From a virus: 24,221 bases of DNA. The stretch is from positions 1 through 24,221 of IMG/VR virus record IMGVR_UViG_3300020188_000055; one strand, 5' to 3'. This document shows, piece by piece, positions 5,802-12,057 of this stretch. Each line of letters starts with the position of its first letter. Position 1 is the first letter of the stretch. The position numbers and the translations under genes are program-made. A model generated the notes under the pieces. The model worked only from the letters and a program-made list of their open reading frames with translations, had not been told where the DNA came from and made no database searches.

Positions 5802-5996
5802 TTAGATGAAATTTAAACCCATAACGTAGGAACGGACCCGGTCCAGACTGCCGTCAATTCGCCATACTTTGGCCCAGTTTTGAAACCCGTTTTCCCGCGT
5901 CATATATTCGGCTCGCCAGTGGTCCTGGGCTAACTGAATCAGGACCAATTTTTTGAGCGTATTCGGGGCCTCTTTATATCTTGATAAATTAGGCAT
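5802..5996 (-). CDS. Hypothetical protein (64 aa)
   Basis: This 64-aa protein is not recognised. The N-terminal half is basic and helical, and the C-terminal half is rich in Trp, Arg and Asp (NWAKVWRIDGSLDRVRSYV). No cysteine pair or membrane segment is visible. It overlaps the GP88-like gene upstream by 8 nt, so translation is probably coupled, and it is the last confident gene of the GC-richer cassette. The base composition matches that cassette and not the left arm. It might be a partner of the GP88-like protein; that is inference only. Confidence 0.6.
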   Translation of the reverse strand: MPNLSRYKEAPNTLKKLVLIQLAQDHWRAEYMTRENGFQNWAKVWRIDGSLDRVRSYVMGLNFI

Positions 5997-6768
5997 ATTT
6001 TAAGACGTTTTTAGGGGTTAAAACTGACGAAACAGCGGCCCGCGTTTCACTGATTACGAAGCCCGACCCATCGCGCTTTGCATCACCTTTGGCCCGTAGA
6101 CCTAGGACCACGCCCGAAAAATTCAGCATCTCAATGTCGGAAGCGTCCCCGTCTACCACCCGGAACCCGTGCCAATATTTCGGCAATTCCTTACCTGCGA
6201 AAACGGCGGCAACGTTTACGCCAATTTTTAGCAATTGGAGCGCTTGCGCTTCGTTATCCTCAGAACGTGAAAAGGTGACACAATACCGGTGCCCTTGTGA
6301 GGTGACCCGGTCCCCTGCTTTTTGTGCGATTTTGGTATAATCGTAAAAAACCACATTTGGCGCTATTTCGTGCCGGTCTGTTAACATTTCCACTAGTTTG
6401 AGGTCGCTCGTCCCGTTCAAACGTATGGCAATGTTTTGCCCGGTTTTTTTGGCCTCTTTTTTGGCTGCCTTGTTTATTTCCTGCGCTAATTGCAAAAGGA
6501 AGCCGGCCCGGTCCCGTAGTAGGTATTCAGTCCTGTTAATTCTGGCCTGCTGGACGTTGTTAAAACGGCCCCGGCCTGCACTGAAAAGACACGCCGCCCG
6601 GCAGCCTTCAGATGACTTTGGGCAAAGGTTACGCCCGGCGCTGTTTTGGCTCGCAGGACTCAGGTACAAAATATACGTTTGAAGGCTGTTTTTTGCTGTT
6701 TTGGCATTGGTGTCACCTGCGCTCAATAATTTGGCAGGGGTTCCGGTGGCTTTGTAGGTAGTTAGCAT
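5989..6768 (-). CDS. GP88/DUF7227-like phage cysteine protein of unknown function
   Basis: This 259-aa protein resembles a family found in many phages (GP88-like/DUF7227-like, from memory). Features are an N-terminal SAGDTNAKTAKN (16-27), a YLSPASQNSAGRNLCP block, a C-x6-C-x3-C cluster (C49, C56, C60), SAGRGRFNNVQQARINRTEY (63-82) and RLNGTSDL (116-123). The close cysteines suggest a metal or Fe-S site, but no activity is established that I know of. Radical-SAM or metal-dependent nuclease ideas are speculation. It sits in a small operon with a membrane peptide and three other unknowns in a GC-richer segment, in keeping with an accessory gene. The start at 6768 gives MLTTYKATGTPAK, with an A-rich stretch just before it. 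Confidence 0.7.
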   Translation of the reverse strand: MLTTYKATGTPAKLLSAGDTNAKTAKNSLQTYILYLSPASQNSAGRNLCPKSSEGCRAACLFSAGRGRFNNVQQARINRTEYLLRDRAGFLLQLAQEINKAAKKEAKKTGQNIAIRLNGTSDLKLVEMLTDRHEIAPNVVFYDYTKIAQKAGDRVTSQGHRYCVTFSRSEDNEAQALQLLKIGVNVAAVFAGKELPKYWHGFRVVDGDASDIEMLNFSGVVLGLRAKGDAKRDGSGFVISETRAAVSSVLTPKNVLKYA

Positions 6769-6796
6769 TTTTTAAGTTTTAAGGGGTTTAAAATTA

Positions 6797-6943
6797 TCAG
6801 AGAAGGAAAGACCCGACCCAGCCGAAAAAGTGTACCACAATTGAAGCGAAGGCCATAAATAAGACCCCTGCAAGGGTGAGAACGAAGGAGCCGGCAATTA
6901 TTACCGCCCCCTTCTTTATTTGTTTTTTTGCTTCTGTTTTCAT
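6797..6943 (-). CDS. Single-pass membrane peptide (48 aa)
   Basis: This 48-aa frame has an N-terminal Lys-rich cytoplasmic segment (MKTEAKKQIKKG) followed by a long hydrophobic helix from residue 13 to the C terminus, including VIIAGSFVLTLAGVLFMAFA. That gives a positive-inside single-pass topology with almost no exposed C-terminal part. Its ATG overlaps the stop of the 79-aa gene upstream (ATGA), strong evidence for coupled translation. The size is compatible with a small holin, a superinfection-exclusion peptide or a toxin-like peptide. None of these is proven, and no lysis enzyme is nearby. Confidence 0.65.
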   Translation of the reverse strand: MKTEAKKQIKKGAVIIAGSFVLTLAGVLFMAFASIVVHFFGWVGSFLL

Positions 6944-7179
6944 TGCTCAAAAAAATTAGATATAATATTTTCCTCAATTGCGGCCCGCAGGCCATCGGGT
7001 AAGCTTAATTCGTGCCCGTTTACCAATAGGCGGAACGGCTCTAAGGTATCAATGTAGGCGAATTCCCGCGTCATATGCTCGGCCCCTTCAATGCCTCGGC
7101 GCTGGGCGTACACCCCTTCTATAGATACCTGAATTCCTAGGCGCTCAGGGTCGCACCCTTCTAAATAAATCTCTTGCAT
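6940..7179 (-). CDS. Hypothetical acidic protein (79 aa)
   Basis: This 79-aa protein, counted from ATG 7179, overlaps the TAA of the 43-aa gene upstream (TAATG). A TTG three codons earlier (7188) would lengthen it slightly. It is acidic, with GIQVSIEGVYAQRRGIEGAE and FAYIDTLEPFRLLVNGHELSL read as strands and turns and a final helix ending NFFEQ. No motif or membrane segment is recognised. Overlap on both sides places it firmly in a five-gene operon with the membrane peptide and the GP88-like protein. Confidence 0.65.
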   Translation of the reverse strand: MQEIYLEGCDPERLGIQVSIEGVYAQRRGIEGAEHMTREFAYIDTLEPFRLLVNGHELSLPDGLRAAIEENIISNFFEQ

Positions 7180-7310
7180 TATTTCCAAAGGTTTAAAGGG
7201 TTAACGTTGTGGGCGCTGTTGTCCTGGGCTTGTTGTGCTTCTAATATTTGGCGAAGCGTTGGAGCCGTCAAGGGCTCTGTTGTGGCTCTCAGTATTTCTT
7301 TGAGGTTCAT
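7179..7310 (-). CDS. Small helical peptide (43 aa), first gene of the accessory operon
   Basis: This 43-aa frame runs from ATG 7310 to TAA 7179. The peptide starts MNLKEILRATTEPLTAPTLR and continues with a Gln/Ala-rich helix ending NPLNLWK. It lies directly downstream of a consensus promoter (7340-7371) with a 30-nt A-rich leader, and its stop overlaps the ATG of the next gene. A longer frame reading upstream from 7589 is rejected because it would run through the promoter. No family is recognised. Its first place in the operon could suit a regulator. Confidence 0.55.
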   Translation of the reverse strand: MNLKEILRATTEPLTAPTLRQILEAQQAQDNSAHNVNPLNLWK

Positions 7311-7339
7311 CTTTTGGGTTTGTTTTGGTTTAACTGGGC

Positions 7340-7371
7340 CAAATGTATACACAGACCACGCCCCCCCACAA
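7340..7371 (-). promoter_or_regulatory. Consensus Bacteroidetes-type promoter of the accessory operon
   Basis: On the minus strand TACATTTG (7347-7340) is an exact TAnnTTTG -7 box. TTG (7371-7369) lies upstream with a 21-bp spacer. The leader to the first ATG (7310) is A-rich without a Shine-Dalgarno sequence. It gives the GC-richer cassette its own promoter, as expected for a moron. Confidence 0.6.
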
Positions 7372-7588
7372 GTCCCCGGTTCACTTTGACTAATTCCGTG
7401 CACTATGTGACCAATAAAGCATAATTTCCACCCACTAGGCGCCCAGTACGGACCAAAAGTTGACCAAAAAAGGTATGACCGGAAATTGAAACCGCAGAAA
7501 GGTGGGTAAGCCACTCTGAGCGCGGGGAACTGGCTTTTGGGGAATGACAATTGTGTTCTAACATTGATGTTGTAACATATATTCTCCA
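7372..7588. other. Intergenic spacer between the accessory promoter and module 2
   Basis: No gene is supported on either strand. Two direct GACCAAAA copies lie at 7451-7458 and 7462-7469 (11-bp step), and GACCAATA is close by near 7409. They are candidate operator repeats. A short dyad AACAT-TG-ATGTT lies near 7560-7571. The base composition shifts from GC-rich to AT-rich towards 7550. Confidence 0.35.
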
Positions 7589-7755
7589 TACTGTATAGTA
7601 TTTTGTAGATACTATATAGTGTATACTATATAGGGTATACTATATAGTATATATACTATATAGGGGTTTCTCTATATATAGAGCAATACCCTATATGGGT
7701 ATTGCTAATACTATATAGGGTGCCCTATATAGTACTGTCCCCATATATGTGTTCA
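7589..7755. repeat. TACTATATAG repeat array, hairpin and 17-mer: regulatory/iteron module 2
   Basis: Five exact TACTATATAG copies start at 7610, 7624, 7638, 7654 and 7709. A one-mismatch copy is at 7589 and an inverted copy at 7725-7734. Positions 7638-7649 form the perfect palindrome TACTATATAGTA, and 7670-7683 the palindrome CTCTATATATAGAG. A perfect hairpin with a 10-bp stem (AGCAATACCC/GGGTATTGCT) and a 5-nt loop spans 7682-7706. CCCCATATATGTGTTCA (7739-7755) matches the 17-mer of module 1 at 16 of 17 bases. It lies where leftward and rightward transcription diverge, 24 nt before the first right-arm gene. Confidence 0.78.
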
Positions 7756-7779
7756 GTTTATGGGAAGTGAAGCATTTAG

Positions 7780-8094
7780 ATGAATGCTCATTCATTTGTT
7801 GTATATTTGGATATGAGCTTTGAAGAGTTGTTACTAGAGTTGCTGAAGACGTCCTTTCCCAAGGGTCCCTTGAAGTCTGAGATGTTCAAGAAGCACAATG
7901 AGCTGGTAGGCAAGAGTGTCTACATCAAGAAGGCAGAGAGTGAGTACACGATGTGCGGAAGTTGCATTATGCGTGTCAAGAGCAATCTGTTCAAATACTA
8001 CCACCACGAGTACGAGCCTAAGTTTGACTCGTTGGTGTTTATGGACAAGTATGTCTTAGATAAGCGTCCAGTGTATGGGGTCAATAAGAAATAA
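7780..8094 (+). CDS. Hypothetical protein, first gene of the right arm (104 aa)
   Basis: This 104-aa basic protein has MSFEELLLELLKTSFPKGPLK at its N-terminal part and a CGSC pair (residues 59-62) followed by a Tyr/His-rich stretch (KYYHHEYEPKFDSLVFMDKYV). Cys and His together could bind one metal ion, but the pattern is incomplete for a zinc finger. ATG 7780 is used; ATG 7813 (MSFEE) is also possible. It follows repeat module 2 directly and its 3' end overlaps the small terminase gene by 20 nt, so it belongs to the packaging operon. No family is recognised. Confidence 0.65.
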   Translation: MNAHSFVVYLDMSFEELLLELLKTSFPKGPLKSEMFKKHNELVGKSVYIKKAESEYTMCGSCIMRVKSNLFKYYHHEYEPKFDSLVFMDKYVLDKRPVYGVNKK

Positions 8095-8533
8095 GGATGG
8101 TGTGGTCGTAAGAGGAATGGGTGCAGAACTCACCCCTATGCAGGAAGAGTTCTTGAACCGTATCCGCGAAGAGGGCATCAACAACCAAGGCAAGATTGCC
8201 AAGGAACTTAACTACACGAGCTACTATCGTGATAAGTCAAACTACGGTACGGCCTTCCACTTAGCCCTGAGAGACGTTGTAAGGCTCTCTGAGGAACGAA
8301 TAGAGGTGGCAAAGGGGAGTAACCTAGACTTACTCGTAAAGATGCGTGACGAGGCATTTTTGAACGGTGACACCAAGACGGCCCTTGAGACCATTAAGAT
8401 TATAAATGATATGCAGGGCTACAAGGCACCCGTTAAGGTCCAGCAAACGAAGATTGATGTGAAGGCTACCATTGACCTCACCAAACAACCTGACGAAGAC
8501 GAGGGCTTCATAGATATAGATTATGAAGATTAA
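8075..8533 (+). CDS. terS: Terminase small subunit (probable)
   Basis: This 152-aa protein probably recognises the packaging site and brings the large terminase to phage DNA. The N-terminal half reads as a helix-turn-helix (LTPMQEEFLNRI, then QGKIAKELNYTSYYRDKSNYG). A two-helix oligomerisation region follows (SNLDLLVKMRDEAFLNGDTK and TALETIKIINDMQGYKAP), then a linker VQQTKIDVKATIDL and an acidic C-terminal tail (DEDEGFIDIDYED), a design usual for TerS. It lies just before the large terminase gene and overlaps it by 11 nt. Sequence similarity between small terminases is low, so the call leans on layout and position. Confidence 0.75.
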   Translation: MGSIRNKDGVVVRGMGAELTPMQEEFLNRIREEGINNQGKIAKELNYTSYYRDKSNYGTAFHLALRDVVRLSEERIEVAKGSNLDLLVKMRDEAFLNGDTKTALETIKIINDMQGYKAPVKVQQTKIDVKATIDLTKQPDEDEGFIDIDYED

Positions 8534-9776
8534 CTTATACAATCCCAGCAAACCGCAAAGGGATTTCCTAAAGGTCATCCACGATGACAAGCCTTTTGTT
8601 ACACTTATTGTTGCAGGGCGACAGACAGGCAAGACCTTTATGATGATGAACGACGCAGTAATGCGTGGTCTCAATAAACCCCGCACTAGGATGTTCTGGG
8701 TAAGTCCTATTCAGGACCAAGCCAATAAGGTTATGAAGGACATAGAAGCTGCCTTTATCAATCACCAAGACGTATTCCAGCAACTTGTCAAACGCTTTGA
8801 CAGGAAGAACAATGAGATGTACTTCCATAACGGGAGCTTTGTGAAGTTCCGCTCTGCGGACTCTGGCGACAACCTTCGTGGTGCGACATTAGACTTTATC
8901 TACATTGACGAGGCGGCCTTTATGAAAATTGACTTCATTAACGAGGTTTTGCTTCCTATGGTCACTCGTACCAGCGGGCGGGTGGTAATGTCTAGTACGT
9001 TCAATGGTAAGAACTGGTATTGGGAGTGGTATCAGCGAGGGTTGGTACCTGAGAACAAGGAAGACATCATTTCCATCAAACGAACCTATCTGGACCTTGA
9101 CGACCCAGAGGTATCAAAGACGGTATTGGGGATTAAGAAGAATATGACCAAGGCGCAGTTTGACCAAGAGTTCCTCTGTCGTCCTGTGAGCGCCGATGCG
9201 CTCTTCAGCAACATTGAAGATGCTGTCTTCAAGCACCCAAACACCGAAGAATACGAAAGGATTTATATCGGGATGGATATTGGTGTCGCGCAAGACTATA
9301 CGGTACTCACCGCTATGAACGAGCGCTACGAGGTGGTTGACATAGACCGTTTCCACTATAAGGAGGATGGTTTAACTTCGGAAACCTTCAAGCAGCGCAT
9401 CAAAGACTTCTACTTCAAGCACGACAACAAGCTCGCCGCTGCCTACTTTGAATTAAACAACAACGACCTCCTGTTTGAGGAGATAACGGATGACGATAAC
9501 GTCTACAAGATTATCCCCTTCCAAACAACTGCCCAATCTAAGCCTGAGATTATCAGAAACCTCATCAAGTTGTTTGAGGACAAGATTATTAAGATACCTG
9601 ACTACGATGAGCTGGTGAAGGAGTTGTACGACTTCAAAAGCAAGCGTAATCCAATCACCGGAAACTTGCAGTTCAGCAACACTGAAGGCAAGCACGACGA
9701 TATGGTTATGAGTTTAGCCATTTGCGCTTATTGCGCAAGGGAGGAGCAGGATGGTGGCGTAACGATGTTCTTATGA
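8523..9776 (+). CDS. terL: Terminase large subunit
   Basis: This 417-aa protein is the ATP-driven DNA packaging motor and genome-cutting nuclease. Walker A is AGRQTGKT (31-38), Walker B plus catalytic Glu is FIYIDE (125-130), and the coupling motif is SST (157-159) before FNGKNWYW. The C-terminal RNase H-like nuclease starts with YIGMDIG (D252), continues with AAYFELNNND, and ends with KHDDMVMSLAICAYC, where the HDD supplies the last metal ligand. Length and motif order match complete TerL proteins. It overlaps terS at its start and the following gene by 4 nt (ATGA). Confidence 0.93.
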   Translation: MKINLYNPSKPQRDFLKVIHDDKPFVTLIVAGRQTGKTFMMMNDAVMRGLNKPRTRMFWVSPIQDQANKVMKDIEAAFINHQDVFQQLVKRFDRKNNEMYFHNGSFVKFRSADSGDNLRGATLDFIYIDEAAFMKIDFINEVLLPMVTRTSGRVVMSSTFNGKNWYWEWYQRGLVPENKEDIISIKRTYLDLDDPEVSKTVLGIKKNMTKAQFDQEFLCRPVSADALFSNIEDAVFKHPNTEEYERIYIGMDIGVAQDYTVLTAMNERYEVVDIDRFHYKEDGLTSETFKQRIKDFYFKHDNKLAAAYFELNNNDLLFEEITDDDNVYKIIPFQTTAQSKPEIIRNLIKLFEDKIIKIPDYDELVKELYDFKSKRNPITGNLQFSNTEGKHDDMVMSLAICAYCAREEQDGGVTMFL

Positions 9777-10501
9777 GGCTAAGAACCCATATAAAACTTT
9801 TTAATGCCATTTCAGACGGAGAGTACGATGACTCTCTGGAGGTATTCTCTGTAAAAGAGCGGCTTGAGATAATAATAGCAAAGGATAAGATATATCCATT
9901 GCCAAAGGCTCCGGAACAAGAAAGGGTAAGGTCTATGTCCGAGAAGTACAACCTTTACACGAACATACTTCATATGAGCCTCGGTCAGTTTATTATGCTT
10001 GAGTCAGAGCTAAAGGCGGAGAATAAGCGTGACGAAATAATAGCATCATTAGTCATACGGCCAAAAGATGAAACAGATTATGACAACCAAGACCAAGAAA
10101 GGGAAGAGGATATCGTTAACGCATTGCTTGATGAGGACATAAGAGATGTTCATTCCGTAATTAGCGCTATGATGCTAAATAGGGAATTCACTCTCTTCAC
10201 AAAGTTTAGTGGCGTCCTATACAACCGCTACGAAAAAGAAGACGAGGAGGAGGAGGAGGAGGAGAATGAAGGCGGAAAGAATAAAGAATCCATCGGCGAG
10301 GACCAGTTTAGGAGTCAGTGGTTCTGGTATAGCATAGTCAGACAGCTCGCACAAGAGGATATAAGGCGATTTAACGACATTTATGACCTTAAGATGAGTG
10401 TGGTTATGGTAGAGCTTTCGTTCCTCTCTCAGAGGTCAATTTTAGATGAGGCAAGAATGCGAGCTGAGGAGGCTCGTCAGAAGGCACTCTATAGAAGGTA
10501 A
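9773..10501 (+). CDS. Probable tail assembly chaperone-like protein
   Basis: This protein is 242 aa from ATG 9773, which overlaps the terL stop (ATGA); a longer frame from 9722 would overlap terL by 55 nt and is less likely. It has a helical N-terminal part (RLRTHIKLFNAISDGEYDDS), a middle with YTNILHMSLGQFIMLESEL, an acidic low-complexity run of seven Glu encoded by (GAG)7, and a C-terminal helical domain (WFWYSIVRQLAQEDIRRFND, then VVMVELSFLSQRSILDEARM). The C-terminal style resembles chaperones that hold the tape measure protein in Bacteroidetes phages, as I recall. No frameshift signal is evident. Confidence in the function is modest. Confidence 0.6.
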   Translation: MRLRTHIKLFNAISDGEYDDSLEVFSVKERLEIIIAKDKIYPLPKAPEQERVRSMSEKYNLYTNILHMSLGQFIMLESELKAENKRDEIIASLVIRPKDETDYDNQDQEREEDIVNALLDEDIRDVHSVISAMMLNREFTLFTKFSGVLYNRYEKEDEEEEEEENEGGKNKESIGEDQFRSQWFWYSIVRQLAQEDIRRFNDIYDLKMSVVMVELSFLSQRSILDEARMRAEEARQKALYRR

Positions 10502-10524
10502 TTTGTAAATTAAAAAAACAAAGT

Positions 10525-11274
10525 ATGAACAACCTGCTTCAACTTTACGACATTACTAGCCAGTTCGCAGAGCGCCACCGTATGATTTCGGAGTTTGGCG
10601 TTCTTGGCTCTGAAGAAGAGATTGGTAGTGTTGAGTTTGAATATCGCAGTATGCAGTTGGTGGTTTCTAGCTCCAACATCTCTCGTGAGCTGAACAGACC
10701 CACTTTCCGGCTTAACTTCTCCCTTATCGTGATGGATAAGACTGTCGCTGGAGACCCTCGCGCTAGATTGCTTTCTACAGAAGAAAACATCTTTGTTATT
10801 GGTCAGTATCAAGATTACCTCCTACAGCAGGACAATGACGTGGAGTTTGAGGATGTTGAGGTTGTCAGCATTGACGACTCAGACGATTATGTAATAACAG
10901 TCGCATACTGCGACTTTGGCGTCAACTTCTCCCGCAAGGGTTACACCAATGCTATTGCATTGCCAGTGGCTCCAGCAATTACTGGAGTTCCCACAATCGG
11001 AGGGACCGTTGAAATAGGCGAGGTGCTTACTGCAACGGCGGCGTCAGCCACCGGAGTACCTATTCCTGTTACCGCTTGGCAGTGGCAGATTAGCGATGAC
11101 GGTGAGACGGGATGGGCGAACGTCTCAGGTGAGACGAACAGCACATACACCATCGTAGAGGCAGATGCGTCCAAATACCTTCGGGTTGTTCAAACAGAAA
11201 CTAATAGCGAAGCAACGGACACAGAGTACAGCGCATCAACAGTGCAAGTACCAGAACCCGTTGTTGAGCCTTAA
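10525..11274 (+). CDS. Neck/tail-completion-like protein with C-terminal Ig-like domain
   Basis: The N-terminal domain (1-140) of this 249-aa protein begins MNNLLQLYDITSQFAERHRM and reads as an alpha/beta fold of the kind seen in phage neck or tail proteins (FRLNFSLIVMDKTV, then DYLLQQDND). Residues 145-240 form a bacterial Ig-like domain: ITGVPTIGGTVEIGEVLTAT, then WQWQISDDGETGWANVSGET, and YTIVEADASKYLRVVQTETN. Such domains on virions are thought to stick to cell-surface or mucus sugars. The gene starts 24 nt after the chaperone-like gene. The exact structural place is uncertain, but the two-domain split is clear. Confidence 0.65.
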   Translation: MNNLLQLYDITSQFAERHRMISEFGVLGSEEEIGSVEFEYRSMQLVVSSSNISRELNRPTFRLNFSLIVMDKTVAGDPRARLLSTEENIFVIGQYQDYLLQQDNDVEFEDVEVVSIDDSDDYVITVAYCDFGVNFSRKGYTNAIALPVAPAITGVPTIGGTVEIGEVLTATAASATGVPIPVTAWQWQISDDGETGWANVSGETNSTYTIVEADASKYLRVVQTETNSEATDTEYSASTVQVPEPVVEP

Positions 11275-11284
11275 CATATAAATT

Positions 11285-11461
11285 ATGGCACGTAAAAAGA
11301 AAGTAGCAACTCCCCAAACAACTTCCGTAGAAGAGGTAGTTGCGCAACCAGAAGTTAAAAAAGCACCGGCAGCAAAGCAGTACCGTTGCATTGAGTGTGG
11401 CGGAGATGTGGAAAACAAGCGTTGCAAGCGCTGTGGTGGCGCACTTGTGCGTGAGGTATGA
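11285..11461 (+). CDS. Small zinc-ribbon protein (58 aa)
   Basis: This 58-aa frame starts ATG 11285. It has a basic N terminus (MARKKKVATP), a Val/Pro/Ala-rich linker, and a C-terminal zinc ribbon with C35-x2-C38 and C47-x2-C50 (CIECGG, then CKRCGG). The stop TGA overlaps the ATG of the next gene (ATGA at 11458-11461) and the start is 10 nt after the previous gene, so it exactly fills the gap. The cysteine spacing supports a folded metal site. It may bind nucleic acid or act in virion assembly; the function is unknown. Confidence 0.7.
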   Translation: MARKKKVATPQTTSVEEVVAQPEVKKAPAAKQYRCIECGGDVENKRCKRCGGALVREV

Positions 11462-12057
11462 TATCTCGTCAGAAGCAGATATATGAGTTACGTAAGGCGG
11501 TTATTGATGAGTTAGAACTCAGAACCGTCAAAAAGCGTATGATTGCTGTATTGACAAACAAGAAGCAAGTATATAAGGGTAACCTTAAGGAGATAATTAA
11601 TAAAATAAGCTACAGGAAGTCCATTAAGGTAACTAATACTGCCTTTGATGAAACGACGGGCTTTATGTATAGGGCAACGGTAAACTTTGAGTTTGATTTT
11701 GGCGAAAGCGGTTACGCAAAGTTTCTTGACATCGTTCCATATAGTGATATTACCTACAAATCAAGCGGTAGCGGCATAGAAAACCTTATGCGATGGATTA
11801 AAGACAAGCCGCTTGCCACTTGGAAAAACCCAGTTGGAATTAGCGATATACAACAATCAGAGCAGAAGCGAAGAAGGCTTGCATACGCAATTCGCAAGTC
11901 TCAAGACAAGAATGGCGGAGTCAAAAATAAAAGTAACTTCATTACGTTTACGCGCAGTAACATAACTACCGCAATCAATAAGGCCGCCGAAAGGTTTGTA
12001 AATTATTTGAGCACTGAACTATATCTGGAACTCAATCGGCAAATATTCTTTAAGTAA
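11458..12057 (+). CDS. Putative tail-completion/virion protein (199 aa)
   Basis: This 199-aa basic protein is not assigned to a named family with confidence. It begins MISRQKQIYELRKAVIDELE (helix), followed by Lys-rich strands (KVTNTAFDETTGFMYRATVN, FEFDFGESGYAKFLDIVPYS), a central IENLMRWIKDKPLATWKN helix and a helical C terminus (AAERFVNYLSTELYLELN). Its stop overlaps the start of the tape measure gene by one base (TAATG), and it lies between the neck-like and tape measure genes, a usual place for tail-completion or tail-terminator proteins. That placement is the only functional clue. Confidence 0.6.
   Translation: MISRQKQIYELRKAVIDELELRTVKKRMIAVLTNKKQVYKGNLKEIINKISYRKSIKVTNTAFDETTGFMYRATVNFEFDFGESGYAKFLDIVPYSDITYKSSGSGIENLMRWIKDKPLATWKNPVGISDIQQSEQKRRRLAYAIRKSQDKNGGVKNKSNFITFTRSNITTAINKAAERFVNYLSTELYLELNRQIFFK

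Noticed and set aside
6762-6995. 77-aa minus-strand frame over the membrane peptide
   Set aside because: The alternative frame (6797-6943) has ATGA coupling and a clear transmembrane helix; this one has neither.
7311-7589. Upstream extension of the 43-aa gene to a 136-aa protein
   Set aside because: It would read through the consensus promoter at 7340-7371 and its aromatic/Pro-rich N-terminal part looks non-coding; the internal ATG 7310 fits the operon.
7802-7809. Perfect TAnnTTTG box inside the first right-arm gene
   Set aside because: No TTG at 19-21 bp upstream and the transcript would start after both candidate start codons; probably chance in AT-rich coding sequence.
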